Below are positions 40,256-50,241 of a stretch of 64,000 bases of DNA, in pieces. The stretch lies in NCBI RefSeq assembly GCF_003201855.1, contig NZ_QJKI01000011.1, forward strand, positions 1-64,000. The letters are read 5' to 3'. The notes under the pieces are model-generated. The model was not told where the DNA came from. It saw only the letters and a list, made by a program, of their open reading frames with translations, and ran no database searches. The stretch is from Rivihabitans pingtungensis (GTDB lineage Bacteria > Pseudomonadota > Gammaproteobacteria > Burkholderiales > Aquaspirillaceae). The first letter of the stretch is position 1; each line of letters opens with the position of its first letter. The position numbers and the translations under genes were made by a program.

Positions 40256-40335
40256 GCCCACAAAACCCGCCTGGCGTTCTTGTACTGTCTGCGGTCGTGC
40301 GCCTCGCCAGGACCGCTGCGCTGGGTTTTGTGAGC
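40256..40335 (+). repeat. Palindromic repeat, copy B
   Basis: 80-base element starting 5 bases after the ribA stop. The ends GCCCACAAAACCC (40256-40268) and GGGTTTTGTGAGC (40323-40335) pair with one mismatch, and an inner stem CCTGGCG / CGCCAGG is visible. The centre CTTGTACTGTCTGCGG and CGCTGCGCTG relate it to copies A and C. A decayed partial copy (TTTACACAACCCTCCTGGCC...) may follow at about 40350-40440. Confidence 0.7.
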
Positions 40336-40439
40336 TGCTCTTAAGCGCGATTTACACAACCCTCCTGGCCATGTTTCGTGGGCCTGCTCGCGCGCGTTGC
40401 GCTGACGCGCTGAATGCTCGGCGCCGCCGTCGCCAGACA

Positions 40440-40469
40440 AAACGCCCAGGGTGTGAGCCCTGGGCGTTT
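40440..40469. terminator. Bidirectional terminator between ribA and pstB
   Basis: 12-bp stem AAACGCCCAGGG (40440-40451) and CCCTGGGCGTTT (40458-40469), loop TGTGAG. It serves convergent ribA (+) and pstB (-); T residues are present at both ends. Confidence 0.75.
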
Positions 40470-40498
40470 GTGCTTTGCGGGGAGCGGATCGCGCGGGA

Positions 40499-41269
40499 TC
40501 AGCCGAATTTGCCGGTGATGTAGTCTTCGGTGGCCTTTTGCTTGGGCGCGGTGAAGATTGCGTCGGTTTCGCCAAATTCGATCAGGTCGCCCAGGTACAT
40601 ATAGGCGGTGTAGTCAGACACCCGCGCCGCCTGCTGCATATTGTGGGTGACGATGGCGATGGTGTAGTTCTCTTTCAGCTCATGCACCAGTTCTTCGATC
40701 TGGGCGGTGGAAATCGGGTCCAGCGCCGAGGTCGGTTCGTCCAGCAGCAGCACTTCCGGGCGGTTGGCCACGGCGCGGGCGATGCACAGACGCTGTTGCT
40801 GGCCGCCGGACAGCGAGTGGCCGGATTGCTTGAGCTTGTTTTTGACTTCTTCCCACAGCGCGGCTTTTTTCAGCGCCCATTCGATGCGGTCGTCCATTTC
40901 GCTCTTGGGCAGACGCTCGTACAGCTTGATGCCAAAGGCGATGTTGTCGTAGATCGACATCGGGAACGGGGTGGGTTTCTGGAACACCATGCCCACCTTG
41001 GCGCGCAGCAGGTTGACGTCGATGTCGCGGCCGAGGATGTTTTTGCCGTCCAGCAGCAGCTCGCCTTCCGCGCGCAGGTTCGGGTACAGCTCGAACATGC
41101 GGTTGAAGATGCGCAGCAGGGTGGATTTGCCGCAACCGGACGGGCCGATGAACGCAGTCACCTTGCCGGCCGGGATGTTCATGTTGATGTTCTTCAGGGC
41201 GTGGAAAGCGCCGTAGTAAAAGTTCAGATTCTTGACCTGGAGCTTGATGGAGTCTGTCATGGTGTTCAC
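40499..41269 (-). CDS. pstB: Phosphate ABC transporter ATP-binding protein
   Basis: 256-aa ATPase of the high-affinity phosphate importer PstSCAB. Walker [14 protein letters not shown]-loop [15 protein letters not shown], signature [14 protein letters not shown] and Walker [14 protein letters not shown] are all present, with the Pst-typical [19 protein letters not shown] end. The start is at 41269 with a second Met at 41260. It follows pstA by 3 bases on the minus strand. No phoU follows before the terminator. Confidence 0.97.
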   Translation of the reverse strand: MNTMTDSIKLQVKNLNFYYGAFHALKNINMNIPAGKVTAFIGPSGCGKSTLLRIFNRMFELYPNLRAEGELLLDGKNILGRDIDVNLLRAKVGMVFQKPTPFPMSIYDNIAFGIKLYERLPKSEMDDRIEWALKKAALWEEVKNKLKQSGHSLSGGQQQRLCIARAVANRPEVLLLDEPTSALDPISTAQIEELVHELKENYTIAIVTHNMQQAARVSDYTAYMYLGDLIEFGETDAIFTAPKQKATEDYITGKFG

Positions 41270-41272
41270 GCC

Positions 41273-42121
41273 TTAGTGCGAAGAAGTTTGCTGGCTGCCG
41301 AACCAGCGGGCGAGGATGTTGAGGGTCAGCACGCTGAAGGTGATCAGCAGCGAGCCTGCCCAGGCCAGGGTGTGCCAGTCTTCATACGGACTCATGGCGA
41401 ACTGGAAGATCACAATGGGCAAGTTGGCCATCGGCGCATTCATATTGGAGTTCCAGAACTGGTTGTTCAGCGCGGTGAACAGCAGCGGGGCGGTTTCGCC
41501 GGAAATCCGCGCCACCGCCAGCAGGATGCCGGTGATCACGCCGGCCTTGGAGGCGCGCAGGGTGACCGACATGATCACCTTCCATTGCGGCGCGCCCAGG
41601 GCGGAGGCGGCTTCGCGCAGGCTGTTGGGCACCAGGCGCAGCATGTTTTCCGTGGTGCGCACCACCACCGGAATCACCAGCAGCGACAGGGCCAGCGAAC
41701 CCGCCCAGCCGGAGAAGTGCCCCACCGACACCACGTACACTTCGTAAATGAACAGGCCAATCACGATGGACGGGGCCGACAGCAGGATGTCGTTGATAAA
41801 GCGCGTGGTCGGCGCCAGCCAGCCACGGTTGCCAAATTCCGCCAGGTAAACGCCGGCCAGAATGCCCACCGGGGTGCCGATCAGCGTGCCAAACAGCGTC
41901 ATCAGCAGGCTGCCGTAAATGGCGTTGGCCAGGCCGCCCTGACTGCCCGGCGGCGGGGTGATCTGGGTGAACACGTCCAGGCTCAGGCCGCCCAGGCCAA
42001 GTTTGAGCAGGGTGTAAAGAATCCACACCAACCAGAACAGGCCAAAGGCCACGGTCAGGAAGGACATGGTTTTGTTGAAGCTGTTTACCAGCCGGCGACG
42101 GCGGTACAGTGCGTTATCCAT
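41273..42121 (-). CDS. pstA: Phosphate ABC transporter permease PstA
   Basis: 282-aa inner-membrane permease with six predicted helices and the binding-protein-dependent transport motif ([22 protein letters not shown]). N-terminal [17 protein letters not shown] is cytoplasmic. It partners PstC in the membrane channel. It lies 27 bases after pstC and 3 bases before pstB in the same operon. Confidence 0.95.
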   Translation of the reverse strand: MDNALYRRRRLVNSFNKTMSFLTVAFGLFWLVWILYTLLKLGLGGLSLDVFTQITPPPGSQGGLANAIYGSLLMTLFGTLIGTPVGILAGVYLAEFGNRGWLAPTTRFINDILLSAPSIVIGLFIYEVYVVSVGHFSGWAGSLALSLLVIPVVVRTTENMLRLVPNSLREAASALGAPQWKVIMSVTLRASKAGVITGILLAVARISGETAPLLFTALNNQFWNSNMNAPMANLPIVIFQFAMSPYEDWHTLAWAGSLLITFSVLTLNILARWFGSQQTSSH

Positions 42122-42148
42122 GGTTCAGGTCCTTTGTTCTTCTTTGGC

Positions 42149-43111
42149 TCAGGATTCCTTGCCTTCGCCAGCCTTCAGACGCAGCAGCAGCAGCTTGGAG
42201 CAGGCCAGCACGACAAAGGTGATGAAGAACAGGATCAGGCCCAATTCAATCAGGGCCGACAGGTAGAGTTCGCCTTCCGCTTCGGCAAATTCATTGGCCA
42301 GCGACGAGGCAATCGAGTTGGACGGGTTGAACAGACCAGCGGAGATTTGGTAGGCGTTGCCGATGACGAAAGTCACCGCCATGGTTTCGCCCAGCGCGCG
42401 GCCCAGGCCGAGCATGATGCCGCCGACTACACCGGTTTTGGTGTAGGGCAGCACCACATGGCGCACCACTTCCCAGGTGGTGGCGCCCAGGCCGTAGGCG
42501 GATTCTTTCAGCATCGGCGGCACCACTTCAAACACGTCGCGCATCACCGAGGCGATGAACGGAATCACCATGATGCCCAGAATCAGGCCGGCGGTGAACA
42601 CGCCAATGCCCATCGGCAGGCCCTGAAACAGCAGGCCAATGCCAGGGATGGCGCCCAGGGTTTCCATCATCCACGGCTGCACATGGTCGGCAAACCACGG
42701 GGCAAACACGAACAAGCCCCACATGCCGTAAATGATCGACGGGATGCCGGCCAGCAGCTCAATGGCCACGCCCAACGGACGGCGCAGTTGCAGTGGGCAT
42801 AGTTCAGTGAGGAACATGGCGATGCCAAAGCTGACTGGCACGCCGATGATCAGGGCGATGGTGGCGGTAATCAGCGTGCCGAAAATCGGCACCAGTGCGC
42901 CAAACTCCTGCGCCACCGGGTCCCAGGAGGCATTGGTGAGAAAGCCAAGGCCAAAGTGCTTGATGGCCGGCGTGGCGCCCTGGATCAGCGAGAGCAGGAT
43001 GGCGGCCAGCAGGGCCAGCACCAGAAAGGCAAAGCAGCGCGTGATCAGCCGGAACAGCGGATCCAGGTTGGTGCGCGGCTTTTGCGTCGAGCTAGACAGT
43101 TGAGTGCTCAT
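42149..43111 (-). CDS. pstC: Phosphate ABC transporter permease PstC
   Basis: 320-aa inner-membrane permease, six helices, with the EAA-type loop ([22 protein letters not shown]) and the typical [20 protein letters not shown] segment. The operon order pstS-pstC-pstA-pstB is standard. A hairpin lies between pstS and this gene, consistent with lower expression of the permease relative to the binding protein. Confidence 0.95.
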   Translation of the reverse strand: MSTQLSSSTQKPRTNLDPLFRLITRCFAFLVLALLAAILLSLIQGATPAIKHFGLGFLTNASWDPVAQEFGALVPIFGTLITATIALIIGVPVSFGIAMFLTELCPLQLRRPLGVAIELLAGIPSIIYGMWGLFVFAPWFADHVQPWMMETLGAIPGIGLLFQGLPMGIGVFTAGLILGIMVIPFIASVMRDVFEVVPPMLKESAYGLGATTWEVVRHVVLPYTKTGVVGGIMLGLGRALGETMAVTFVIGNAYQISAGLFNPSNSIASSLANEFAEAEGELYLSALIELGLILFFITFVVLACSKLLLLRLKAGEGKES

Positions 43112-43137
43112 AAAAGCGTCTTATCCTGATGATGCGA

Positions 43138-43160
43138 AAGCCGGGGTGGCGCCCCGGCTT
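43138..43160 (-). terminator. Intercistronic attenuator hairpin between pstS and pstC
   Basis: Perfect 9-bp stem AAGCCGGGG (43138-43146), loop TGGCG, CCCCGGCTT (43152-43160), followed on the minus strand by TTTCG. Placed in the 102-base pstS-pstC gap; such elements allow excess PstS over the membrane parts. Confidence 0.6.
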
Positions 43161-43213
43161 CTGAATGTCGACAGGTCAAGCCCGGTATCAGGCCGGACTT
43201 GCGCCAGCCGGGA

Positions 43214-44254
43214 TTACTTCCAAACCGGCTTGCCGCTGGTGTCGGTGATTTGCTTCCAGCTGTCGCGAATCACCTTCTTGACGTTGTCCGGCATCGGCAC
43301 GTAGTCCATGTCGGAGGCCAGCTTGTCACCCTGGCTGTAGGCCCAGTCGAAGAACTTCAGGCTTTCCAGCGATTGTTCCGGCTTGTCTGCCTTTTTGTGC
43401 ATCAGGATGAAGGTGGCGCCCGTGATCGGCCAGCTGTCCTTGCCCGGTTGATTGGTCAGGATTTGATAAAAGCCATCAGCGGCTTTCCAGCTGGCGTTGG
43501 CGGCGGCGGCCTTGAAGGTCAGGTCATCCGGCTGCACAAAGCTGCCAGCCTGGTTTTTCACCGCAGCGTGGGCAATCTTGTTTTGCTTGGCGTAGGCGTA
43601 TTCCACGTAGCCGATGGCGCCCTTGATGCGGGTCACGTAGTTGGCCACGCCTTCGTTGCCCTTGCCACCCACCCCGGTCGGCCAGTTGACGGCGGAGTTT
43701 TCACCCACTTTGGTCTTCCATTCTTCGGAGACGCGCGACAGGTAGTTGGTCCAGATGAAGGTGGTGCCCGAGCCGTCCGAGCGGCGCACCACGGTGATGT
43801 TCTGTGCCGGCAGGTTCACGCCGGGGTTGATGCTGGTGATGGCCGGGTCGTTCCATTTGGTGACCTTGCCCAGGTAGATGTCAGCCAGCAGCGGGCCGGT
43901 GACTTTCAGCTGGCCCGGCGCCACGCCCGGCAGGTTGACCACCGGCACCACGCCACCCATCACAGCCGGGAACTGGGTCAGGCCGGCCTTGTTCAGCTCA
44001 TCCAGGGTCAGCGGTTTGTCAGAAGCGCCGAAATCCACCGTCTTGGCCTGAATTTGCTTGATGCCGCCACCCGAACCGATCGACTGGTAGTTCATGCCCA
44101 CGCCGCTCTTGGCCTTGTAGGTTTCCGCCCATTTGGCGTACAGCGGATACGGGAAGGTCGCGCCTGCGCCGGTGATGTCGGCGGCAGCGGCGTAGCCGGA
44201 GAACATGGCGCTGCTCAGCGTCATGGTGGCAACCAGGCGAATGGTGGATTTCAT
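43214..44254 (-). CDS. pstS: Phosphate-binding periplasmic protein PstS
   Basis: 346-aa periplasmic phosphate receptor. The signal peptide (about residues 1-24, GYAAA-ADITG) precedes ITGAGATFPYPLYAKWAETY, and the phosphate-site segments SIGSGGGIKQIQ, VDFGASDKPLT and VVRRSDGSGTTFIWTNYL are complete. It is the first gene of pstSCAB, transcribed from a Pho-box-like promoter at 44299-44332 and divergent from tpiA. Confidence 0.97.
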   Translation of the reverse strand: MKSTIRLVATMTLSSAMFSGYAAAADITGAGATFPYPLYAKWAETYKAKSGVGMNYQSIGSGGGIKQIQAKTVDFGASDKPLTLDELNKAGLTQFPAVMGGVVPVVNLPGVAPGQLKVTGPLLADIYLGKVTKWNDPAITSINPGVNLPAQNITVVRRSDGSGTTFIWTNYLSRVSEEWKTKVGENSAVNWPTGVGGKGNEGVANYVTRIKGAIGYVEYAYAKQNKIAHAAVKNQAGSFVQPDDLTFKAAAANASWKAADGFYQILTNQPGKDSWPITGATFILMHKKADKPEQSLESLKFFDWAYSQGDKLASDMDYVPMPDNVKKVIRDSWKQITDTSGKPVWK

Positions 44255-44298
44255 GCGGTGCTCCCAGGGGATGAATGAGTTATTGCAAAGCGGTAGCC

Positions 44299-44332
44299 AT
44301 CGTAGCGCTTCAAAATTGCAGATATATTACAA
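44299..44332 (-). promoter_or_regulatory. Pho-box-like site and -10 for pstSCAB
   Basis: Read on the minus strand, TTGTAAT-ATAT-CTGCAAT (44332-44315) matches the PhoB direct-repeat architecture (two 7-mers resembling CTGTCAT with a 4-base spacer, 11-base period). A -10 hexamer TACGAT (44304-44299) follows 10 bases later, the usual Pho promoter geometry. It is 60 bases upstream of the pstS start. Confidence 0.55.
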
Positions 44333-44369
44333 CACGGTTTCATCTTTGCCCTGACTGGGCGACGATGGC

Positions 44370-44397
44370 TTGACCAGACGCGGCGCATACCTATAAT
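44370..44397 (+). promoter_or_regulatory. Sigma-70 promoter of tpiA
   Basis: TTGACC (44370-44375), 16-base spacer, perfect TATAAT (44392-44397). The tpiA start is about 70 bases downstream. It likely drives tpiA-secG. Confidence 0.75.
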
Positions 44398-44467
44398 GCC
44401 GCTCGGTGTCTGCTGTTGCGCAATGGGGTGTGGCGGCAGAAAATCTTCACGTTTTAGAGAGTGCTTC

Positions 44468-45229
44468 ATGCTGAATGTCGCGACCGGAACCAAATGGGTG
44501 CTGGGCAACTGGAAAATGAATGGCCGGCTGGCCAGCAATCAGGCCCTGCTGGCGGCCTTGCTGACTGACGCCCAGGTGAACGTCGCCCATGTTGGCCTGG
44601 CCGTGCCGACCGTGTATATGGCGCAGGTGGCGCAGACCTTGTCTGGACAGCCGATGGCGTGGGGCGGGCAGGCGGTCAGCCGCTTTGCCGCCGACGGCGC
44701 CTACACCGGCGAGGTCAACGCCGCCATGCTGGCTGATCTGGGCGCGAGCTTTACCCTGGTCGGGCATTCCGAACGCCGCCAGTATTTTGCGGAAAGCGAC
44801 GAAGTCTTGTCGGCGCAAATCCGTCATGCGCGCGAGGCCGGCTTGCTGCCGGTGGTGTGCGTGGGAGAGGGCCTGGCCGCGCGTGAGGCGGGCGAGCACG
44901 AGGCAGTGGTGGCTGCGCAGATCGACGGCGTGATTGCTGCATTGCAAGGCAGTGAGCGGGTGGTGGTGGCGTATGAGCCGGTCTGGGCGATTGGCACCGG
45001 GCTGACCGCTTCCTTGGGACAAATTGTCGCAATGCACGAAAAGATTCGGGCCTGCCTCTTGGAAAAATTGGCTTCCTCGTGTACTATTCTGGTTCTTTAC
45101 GGCGGCAGCGTGAAGGCAGATAACGCGGCGGACATCCTCGCTTTGAGCGAAGTAGATGGCGTGCTGGTAGGTGGGGCTTCGCTGGTTGCGGAGCAATTCA
45201 GCAAGGTTTGCTACGGCGCTGCCAAATAG
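44468..45229 (+). CDS. tpiA: Triosephosphate isomerase
   Basis: 253-aa TIM-barrel glycolytic enzyme interconverting DHAP and glyceraldehyde-3-phosphate. Active-site residues are visible: Lys in GNWKMNG, His in LVGHSERRQ, Glu in VAYEPVWAIGTG, and the phosphate loop YGGSVKADNA. The start at 44468 matches the family N-terminus; an upstream in-frame ATG at 44396 overlaps the promoter. secG begins 7 bases after the stop. Confidence 0.96.
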   Translation: MLNVATGTKWVLGNWKMNGRLASNQALLAALLTDAQVNVAHVGLAVPTVYMAQVAQTLSGQPMAWGGQAVSRFAADGAYTGEVNAAMLADLGASFTLVGHSERRQYFAESDEVLSAQIRHAREAGLLPVVCVGEGLAAREAGEHEAVVAAQIDGVIAALQGSERVVVAYEPVWAIGTGLTASLGQIVAMHEKIRACLLEKLASSCTILVLYGGSVKADNAADILALSEVDGVLVGGASLVAEQFSKVCYGAAK

Positions 45230-45236
45230 ATAAAAT

Positions 45237-45584
45237 ATGGAAATTCTCAAAACGCTGGTCTGGATTGTGAATATGGCTGCCGCCCTGGCAGTGATCGTGC
45301 TCGTCTTGATGCAGCACGGCAAGGGCGCGGACATGGGCGCTGCTTTTGGCAGCGGCTCCTCTGGCAGCCTGTTTGGCGCATCCGGCTCGGCCAATTTCCT
45401 CAGCCGCACCACCGCAGTGTGTGCCGCTATTTTCTTTTCGACTTGCCTGGCGTTGGTGTTTCTCTCCACGCCGACCCCCAGCAACACGCTGGGCGTGATG
45501 TCCGGGCAAGTGGAAACCGTTGCGCCGGCCTCTCCTGCCGCGCAGCCGAATGGTCAAAACAAGCCGGGCCAGATCCCGGACTGA
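45237..45584 (+). CDS. secG: Protein translocase subunit SecG
   Basis: 115-aa small subunit of the SecYEG translocon with two membrane helices (about 4-24 and 53-75) separated by the conserved GKGADMGAAFGSGSSGSLFG loop. The C-terminal Pro/Gln-rich tail (PASPAAQPNGQNKPG) is typical of betaproteobacterial versions. It lies between tpiA and tRNA-Leu, a conserved neighbourhood in this group. Confidence 0.93.
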   Translation: MEILKTLVWIVNMAAALAVIVLVLMQHGKGADMGAAFGSGSSGSLFGASGSANFLSRTTAVCAAIFFSTCLALVFLSTPTPSNTLGVMSGQVETVAPASPAAQPNGQNKPGQIPD

Positions 45585-45594
45585 TAAGAATAAA

Positions 45595-45679
45595 GCCGAC
45601 ATGGTGAAATTGGTAGACACGCTATCTTGAGGGGGTAGTGGCGAAAGCTGTGTGAGTTCGAGTCTCACTGTCGGCACCA
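45595..45679 (+). tRNA. tRNA-Leu (anticodon GAG)
   Basis: Class II tRNA of 85 bases. Acceptor stem GCCGACA/TGTCGGC, discriminator A and encoded CCA (45677-45679). The anticodon arm is CTATC-TTGAGGG-GGTAG, giving anticodon GAG (reads CUC/CUU). A long variable arm (TGGCGAAAGCTG region) and the GTTCGAGTC T-loop confirm a leucine tRNA. Confidence 0.95.
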
Positions 45680-45718
45680 TATTCGAATAGGTCGTGTTCT
45701 GCGGCCTATTTTTAAAAC

Positions 45719-45745
45719 AAAGGAGGCTTCTGGCCTCCTTTTTTT
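45719..45745 (+). terminator. Rho-independent terminator after tRNA-Leu
   Basis: Stem AAAGGAGGC (45719-45727), loop TTCTG, GCCTCCTTT (45733-45741), then TTTT. It ends the tpiA-secG-tRNA unit just 16 bases before nuoA, so the nuo promoter may overlap or transcription may read through. Confidence 0.75.
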
Positions 45746-45760
45746 AGGGGTAATCGGGAA

Positions 45761-46117
45761 ATGCTGGAGAATTACTTTCCCATCATGCTGTTCGTCATCA
45801 TCGGGCTCCTGGTTGGTGTAGGACCCATGTTGATTGGTTTCTTGTTGGGGCCTCGTCGTCCCGATCCTGAGAAACTTTCTCCCTACGAGTGTGGTTTTGA
45901 GGCGTTCGAAGACGCCCGGATGAAGTTTGACGTCCGTTACTACCTCGTTGCCATCCTCTTCATCCTGTTCGACCTCGAAATTGCCTTTTTGTTCCCGTGG
46001 GCAGTCGTGCTCAAGGAAATCGGCATGTTCGGCTTCGTCGCCATGCTGGTCTTCCTCGCGATTCTCGTCGTCGGCTTCATCTACGAGTGGAAAAAAGGAG
46101 CGCTGGAATGGGAGTAG
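45761..46117 (+). CDS. nuoA: NADH-quinone oxidoreductase subunit A
   Basis: 118-aa membrane subunit of complex I (ND3 homologue) with three helices. The conserved loop [20 protein letters not shown], which lines the quinone-access region, and the [12 protein letters not shown] helix are present. First gene of a complete 14-gene nuo operon; it overlaps nuoB by 10 bases. Confidence 0.96.
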   Translation: MLENYFPIMLFVIIGLLVGVGPMLIGFLLGPRRPDPEKLSPYECGFEAFEDARMKFDVRYYLVAILFILFDLEIAFLFPWAVVLKEIGMFGFVAMLVFLAILVVGFIYEWKKGALEWE

Positions 46118-46584
46118 AAGGCATTCTGGAAAAAGGCTTTGTCACCACCACGGCTGACAAGGTTATCAACTGGACCCGCACCGGCTCGCTGTGGCCGATG
46201 ACCTTCGGTCTGGCGTGCTGTGCGGTGGAAATGATGCAGGCTGGCGCCTCGCGCTATGACCTGGACCGCTTTGGCGTCGTGTTCCGCCCCAGTCCGCGTC
46301 AGTCTGACCTGATGATCGTTGCCGGCACGCTGTGCAACAAGATGGCGCCGGCCCTGCGCAAGGTGTACGACCAGATGGCCGAACCGCGCTGGGTGCTGTC
46401 GATGGGCTCTTGCGCCAATGGCGGCGGCTACTATCACTACTCTTACTCCGTCGTGCGCGGCTGTGACCGGGTGGTGCCTGTTGATGTCTATGTTCCGGGC
46501 TGCCCGCCCACGGCTGAAGCGCTGCTCTACGGCATCATCCAGCTGCAGAACAAGATCAAACGTACTTACACTATCGCCCGCTAA
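46108..46584 (+). CDS. nuoB: NADH-quinone oxidoreductase subunit B
   Basis: 158-aa subunit (PSST homologue) carrying cluster N2, the last iron-sulfur centre before quinone. Ligand cysteines: the [11 protein letters not shown] pair, [13 protein letters not shown] and [12 protein letters not shown]. The start is placed at 46108 inside the end of nuoA, with AAAAGGAG upstream, giving the usual [12 protein letters not shown]-terminus. The longer open frame further upstream is another frame of nuoA. Confidence 0.95.
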   Translation: MGVEGILEKGFVTTTADKVINWTRTGSLWPMTFGLACCAVEMMQAGASRYDLDRFGVVFRPSPRQSDLMIVAGTLCNKMAPALRKVYDQMAEPRWVLSMGSCANGGGYYHYSYSVVRGCDRVVPVDVYVPGCPPTAEALLYGIIQLQNKIKRTYTIAR

Positions 46585-46595
46585 AGGTTAAGCCC

Positions 46596-47189
46596 ATGGC
46601 CTCCACGCTGGAAGCGCTCAAGTCGGCGGCAGAAGCCGCGCTGGGCGCCAACATCCTCTCAGCGACCATCGACCGTCACGAGCTGACGCTGGTGTGTCGC
46701 GCTGACACCATCATCGAAACCTGTACCCTGCTGCGCGACACGCCGTCGCTGCGTTTCGAGCAGTGCGTCGACCTGTGCGGCATGGATTACAGCGCCTATC
46801 GCGACGGCGTGTGGGAAGGCTCCCGCTTTGCCGTGGTTTGCCATCTGCTGTCGGTGGCCAACAACCAGCGCGTGCGCGTGCGTTTCTTTGCCACTGATGA
46901 CGATTTTCCGGTGGTTCCCTCGCTGGTCGATGTCTGGCCTGGCGTCAACTGGTTCGAGCGCGAAGCGTTCGACCTGTACGGCATCATTTTCGACGGTCAC
47001 CCCGACCTGCGTCGCCTGCTGACCGACTATGGCTTTGTGGGCCATCCGTTCCGCAAGGACTTCCCGCTGTCCGGCCACGTGGAAATGCGCTACGACCCGG
47101 TTCAGGCGCGCGTGATCTACCAGCCGGTAACCATCGAGCCGCGCGAAAATACGCCGCGCATCATTCGCGAGGAGAACTACGGTGGCTGA
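46596..47189 (+). CDS. nuoC: NADH-quinone oxidoreductase subunit C
   Basis: 197-aa 30-kDa-type peripheral subunit. Signature [20 protein letters not shown] and [16 protein letters not shown] are intact. It is separate from NuoD, unlike the fused NuoCD of E. coli. Overlaps nuoD by 8 bases. Confidence 0.95.
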   Translation: MASTLEALKSAAEAALGANILSATIDRHELTLVCRADTIIETCTLLRDTPSLRFEQCVDLCGMDYSAYRDGVWEGSRFAVVCHLLSVANNQRVRVRFFATDDDFPVVPSLVDVWPGVNWFEREAFDLYGIIFDGHPDLRRLLTDYGFVGHPFRKDFPLSGHVEMRYDPVQARVIYQPVTIEPRENTPRIIREENYGG

Positions 47190-48435
47190 AATCCGTAACT
47201 ACACGCTGAACTTTGGTCCGCAACACCCGGCGGCGCACGGTGTGCTGCGCCTGATTCTGGAGCTGGACGGCGAAGTGGTTCAGCGCGCCGACCCGCACGT
47301 CGGCCTGCTGCATCGCGGCACCGAAAAACTGGCCGAATACAAGACCTTCCTGCAATCCGTGCCGTATATGGACCGTCTCGACTATGTGTCGATGATGTGC
47401 AACGAGCACGCCTATGTGATGGCCATCGAAAAGCTGGTCGGCGTGGAAGTGCCGATTCGCGCCCAGTACATCCGGGTGATGTTCGATGAAATCACCCGCA
47501 TTCTGAATCACCTGCTGTGGATCGGCGCGCACGCGCTGGACATCGGCGCCATGACCATGTTCCTGTACGCCTTCCGCGAGCGGGAAGATCTGATGGACGT
47601 CTACGAAGCGGTGTCGGGCGCGCGCATGCACGCGGCCTACTACCGTCCGGGCGGCGTGTATCGCGATCTGCCGGACGCCATGCCGCAGTACAAGGTCTCC
47701 AAGATCAAGAACGCCAGCCAGCTGGCCAAGCTCAACGAAAACCGTCAGGGTTCGGTGCTGGACTTCATCGAAGACTTCGCCAACCGCTTCCCGACCTATG
47801 TTGACGAATACGAAACCCTGCTGACCGACAACCGCATCTGGAAGCAGCGCACCGTCGGCATCGGCGTGGTCACCCCCGAGCGCGCGCTGGCGCTGGGTTT
47901 CACCGGCCCGATGCTGCGCGGCTCCGGCATTGCCTGGGACTTGCGCAAGAAGCAGCCGTACGAAGTCTACGACCGCGTCGATTTCGACATCCCGGTGGGC
48001 GTCAATGGCGATTGCTACGACCGCTACCTGGTGCGCGTCGAAGAAATGCGTCAGGCCAACCGCATCATCAAGCAATGCGTGGAATGGCTGAAAAAGAATC
48101 CTGGCCCGGTCATCACTGACAATCACAAGGTGGCTCCGCCGTCGCGGGTGAACATGAAGAGCAATATGGAGGAGCTGATCCACCATTTCAAGCTCTTCTC
48201 CGAAGGCATGCACGTGCCGGAAGGCGAAGCTTACGCTGCGGTCGAGCATCCGAAGGGCGAATTCGGCATCTATCTGGTGTCCGACGGCGCCAACAAGCCT
48301 TACCGCCTGAAGATTCGCGCGCCGGGCTACGCCCACCTGTCCGGTCTGGATGAAATGACCCGCGGCCACATGATTGCTGACGTGGTGTCCATCATCGGGA
48401 CGCAAGATATCGTGTTTGGGGAGATTGACCGCTGA
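47182..48435 (+). CDS. nuoD: NADH-quinone oxidoreductase subunit D
   Basis: 417-aa 49-kDa-type subunit forming most of the quinone-binding chamber with NuoB. N-terminal [16 protein letters not shown] holds the conserved quinone-site His; [16 protein letters not shown] and the C-terminal [12 protein letters not shown] are typical. It starts with GTG at 47182, supported by GAGGAG upstream and by the family N-terminus. Overlaps nuoE by one base. Confidence 0.96.
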   Translation: MAEIRNYTLNFGPQHPAAHGVLRLILELDGEVVQRADPHVGLLHRGTEKLAEYKTFLQSVPYMDRLDYVSMMCNEHAYVMAIEKLVGVEVPIRAQYIRVMFDEITRILNHLLWIGAHALDIGAMTMFLYAFREREDLMDVYEAVSGARMHAAYYRPGGVYRDLPDAMPQYKVSKIKNASQLAKLNENRQGSVLDFIEDFANRFPTYVDEYETLLTDNRIWKQRTVGIGVVTPERALALGFTGPMLRGSGIAWDLRKKQPYEVYDRVDFDIPVGVNGDCYDRYLVRVEEMRQANRIIKQCVEWLKKNPGPVITDNHKVAPPSRVNMKSNMEELIHHFKLFSEGMHVPEGEAYAAVEHPKGEFGIYLVSDGANKPYRLKIRAPGYAHLSGLDEMTRGHMIADVVSIIGTQDIVFGEIDR

Positions 48436-48908
48436 TGTTGTCGCCAGATGCACTGAAACAGATTGACCGCGAAGTCGCCAAATATCCGGCGGATCAGGCG
48501 CGGTCGGCGGTGATGGGCGCCCTGCGCATTGCCCAGACCGAACTCGGGTGGCTGTCCACCGAGACCATCGAATTCGTCGCCAACTACCTGGGCATTCCCC
48601 CGGTGGCGGCTTATGAAGTGGCCACTTTCTACAATATGTACGACCTCAAGCCGGTCGGCAAATACAAGATCACCGTCTGCACCAATTTGCCCTGTGCGCT
48701 GGGCGGCGGGGTCGATTGCGCGGACTACCTCAAGCACAAGCTGGGCATTGGCTTTGGCGAAACCACCCCGGATGGCAAGTTCACCCTGGTGGAAGGCGAG
48801 TGCATGGGGGCATGTGGCGATGCGCCGGTGCTGCTGGTGAACAACCACAGCATGTGCAGCTTCATGAGCCACGAGGCAATCGACAAGAAACTGGCGGAGT
48901 TGAAATAA
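48435..48908 (+). CDS. nuoE: NADH-quinone oxidoreductase subunit E
   Basis: 157-aa 24-kDa-type subunit with the 2Fe-2S cluster N1a. Ligands: CTNLPC (first two cysteines) and [12 protein letters not shown] (last two). The N-terminal helical bundle ([20 protein letters not shown]) is usual. Followed by nuoF after one base. Confidence 0.95.
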   Translation: MLSPDALKQIDREVAKYPADQARSAVMGALRIAQTELGWLSTETIEFVANYLGIPPVAAYEVATFYNMYDLKPVGKYKITVCTNLPCALGGGVDCADYLKHKLGIGFGETTPDGKFTLVEGECMGACGDAPVLLVNNHSMCSFMSHEAIDKKLAELK

Positions 48909-48909
48909 C

Positions 48910-50205
48910 ATGGCCGTGTTCACTCAAGGCGTGATTTTCGAAGGCGTCGATACCTCTGACCCGAATTGCTGGACGCTGGACGCCTACGTCAAGCGCGGAG
49001 GCTACGAAGCGCTCAAGCGCATCCTTCAGCAAGGCATCTCGCAAGATGACGTGATTGCTGAAGTCAAGGGCTCCAGCCTGCGCGGCCGTGGCGGCGCAGG
49101 CTTCCCGACCGGCCTGAAATGGTCGTTCATGCCGCGCAATTTTCCGGGCGACAAATATCTGGTGTGCAACACCGATGAAGGCGAGCCGGGCACCTTCAAG
49201 GACCGCGACATCCTGCGCTTCAATCCGCATTCGCTGATCGAAGGCATGATCATCGCCGGCTACGCCATGGGCGTGAAGCGCGCCTACAACTACATCCACG
49301 GTGAAATCTTCGAGGATTACGTGCTGTTCGAGCGTGCGCTCGACGAAGCGCGCGCCGCCGGCTTCCTCGGCGAAAACATCCTGGGCACGAGCTTCACCTT
49401 CGACCTGTTCGCCCACCACGGCTACGGCGCCTACATCTGCGGTGAAGAAACCGCGCTGCTGGAGTCGCTGGAAGGCAAAAAAGGTCAGCCGCGCTTCAAG
49501 CCGCCGTTCCCGGCCTCGTTTGGTCTGTACGGCAAGCCGACCACCATCAACAACACCGAGTCGTTCGCTTCGGTGCCGTTCATCATTCGCGACGGCGGCC
49601 AGAAATTCCTGGAAGCCGGCAAGCCGAATAATGGTGGCACCAAGCTGTTCTCGGTGTCTGGCCACGTCAACCGTCCGGGCAACTACGAAATCCCGTTGGG
49701 CACCCCGTTCTCGGTGCTGCTGGAAATGGCCGGTGGCATGAAAAACGGCAAAAAGCTCAAGGCGGTGATTCCGGGCGGCTCGTCGGCGCCAGTGCTGCCG
49801 GGCGACATCATGATGGACTGCACCATGGACTACGACAGCATCAGCAAGGCTGGTTCGATGCTGGGTTCGGGCGCCGTGATCGTGATGAACGAAGACATCT
49901 GCATGGTCAAGGCGCTGGAGCGTCTGGCCTACTTCTACCACGAAGAATCCTGCGGGCAGTGCACCCCATGCCGTGAAGGCACGGGCTGGCTGTATCGGGT
50001 GATTCACCGCATCGAGCATGGCCAGGGCCGTCCCGACGACCTCGACCTGCTGACTTCGGTGGGCAACAACATGGCAGGCCGCACCATTTGCGCGCTGGCC
50101 GATGCCGCTGTCTTCCCCGTCCGCAGCTTCACCAAACATTTCCGCCATGAGTTCGAATACCACATCGAACACAAGAAATGTCTGGTCGAGCACAAATGGT
50201 GCTGA
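48910..50205 (+). CDS. nuoF: NADH-quinone oxidoreductase subunit F
   Basis: 431-aa 51-kDa-type subunit that oxidises NADH. The FMN/NADH site [32 protein letters not shown] and [18 protein letters not shown] are present, as are the N3 4Fe-4S ligands [15 protein letters not shown] and the later Cys in [10 protein letters not shown]. Normal length. Confidence 0.97.
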   Translation: MAVFTQGVIFEGVDTSDPNCWTLDAYVKRGGYEALKRILQQGISQDDVIAEVKGSSLRGRGGAGFPTGLKWSFMPRNFPGDKYLVCNTDEGEPGTFKDRDILRFNPHSLIEGMIIAGYAMGVKRAYNYIHGEIFEDYVLFERALDEARAAGFLGENILGTSFTFDLFAHHGYGAYICGEETALLESLEGKKGQPRFKPPFPASFGLYGKPTTINNTESFASVPFIIRDGGQKFLEAGKPNNGGTKLFSVSGHVNRPGNYEIPLGTPFSVLLEMAGGMKNGKKLKAVIPGGSSAPVLPGDIMMDCTMDYDSISKAGSMLGSGAVIVMNEDICMVKALERLAYFYHEESCGQCTPCREGTGWLYRVIHRIEHGQGRPDDLDLLTSVGNNMAGRTICALADAAVFPVRSFTKHFRHEFEYHIEHKKCLVEHKWC

Positions 50206-50241
50206 TCCCCTGGGATCGCTTGCTACAGGTAGCGCAACGCT

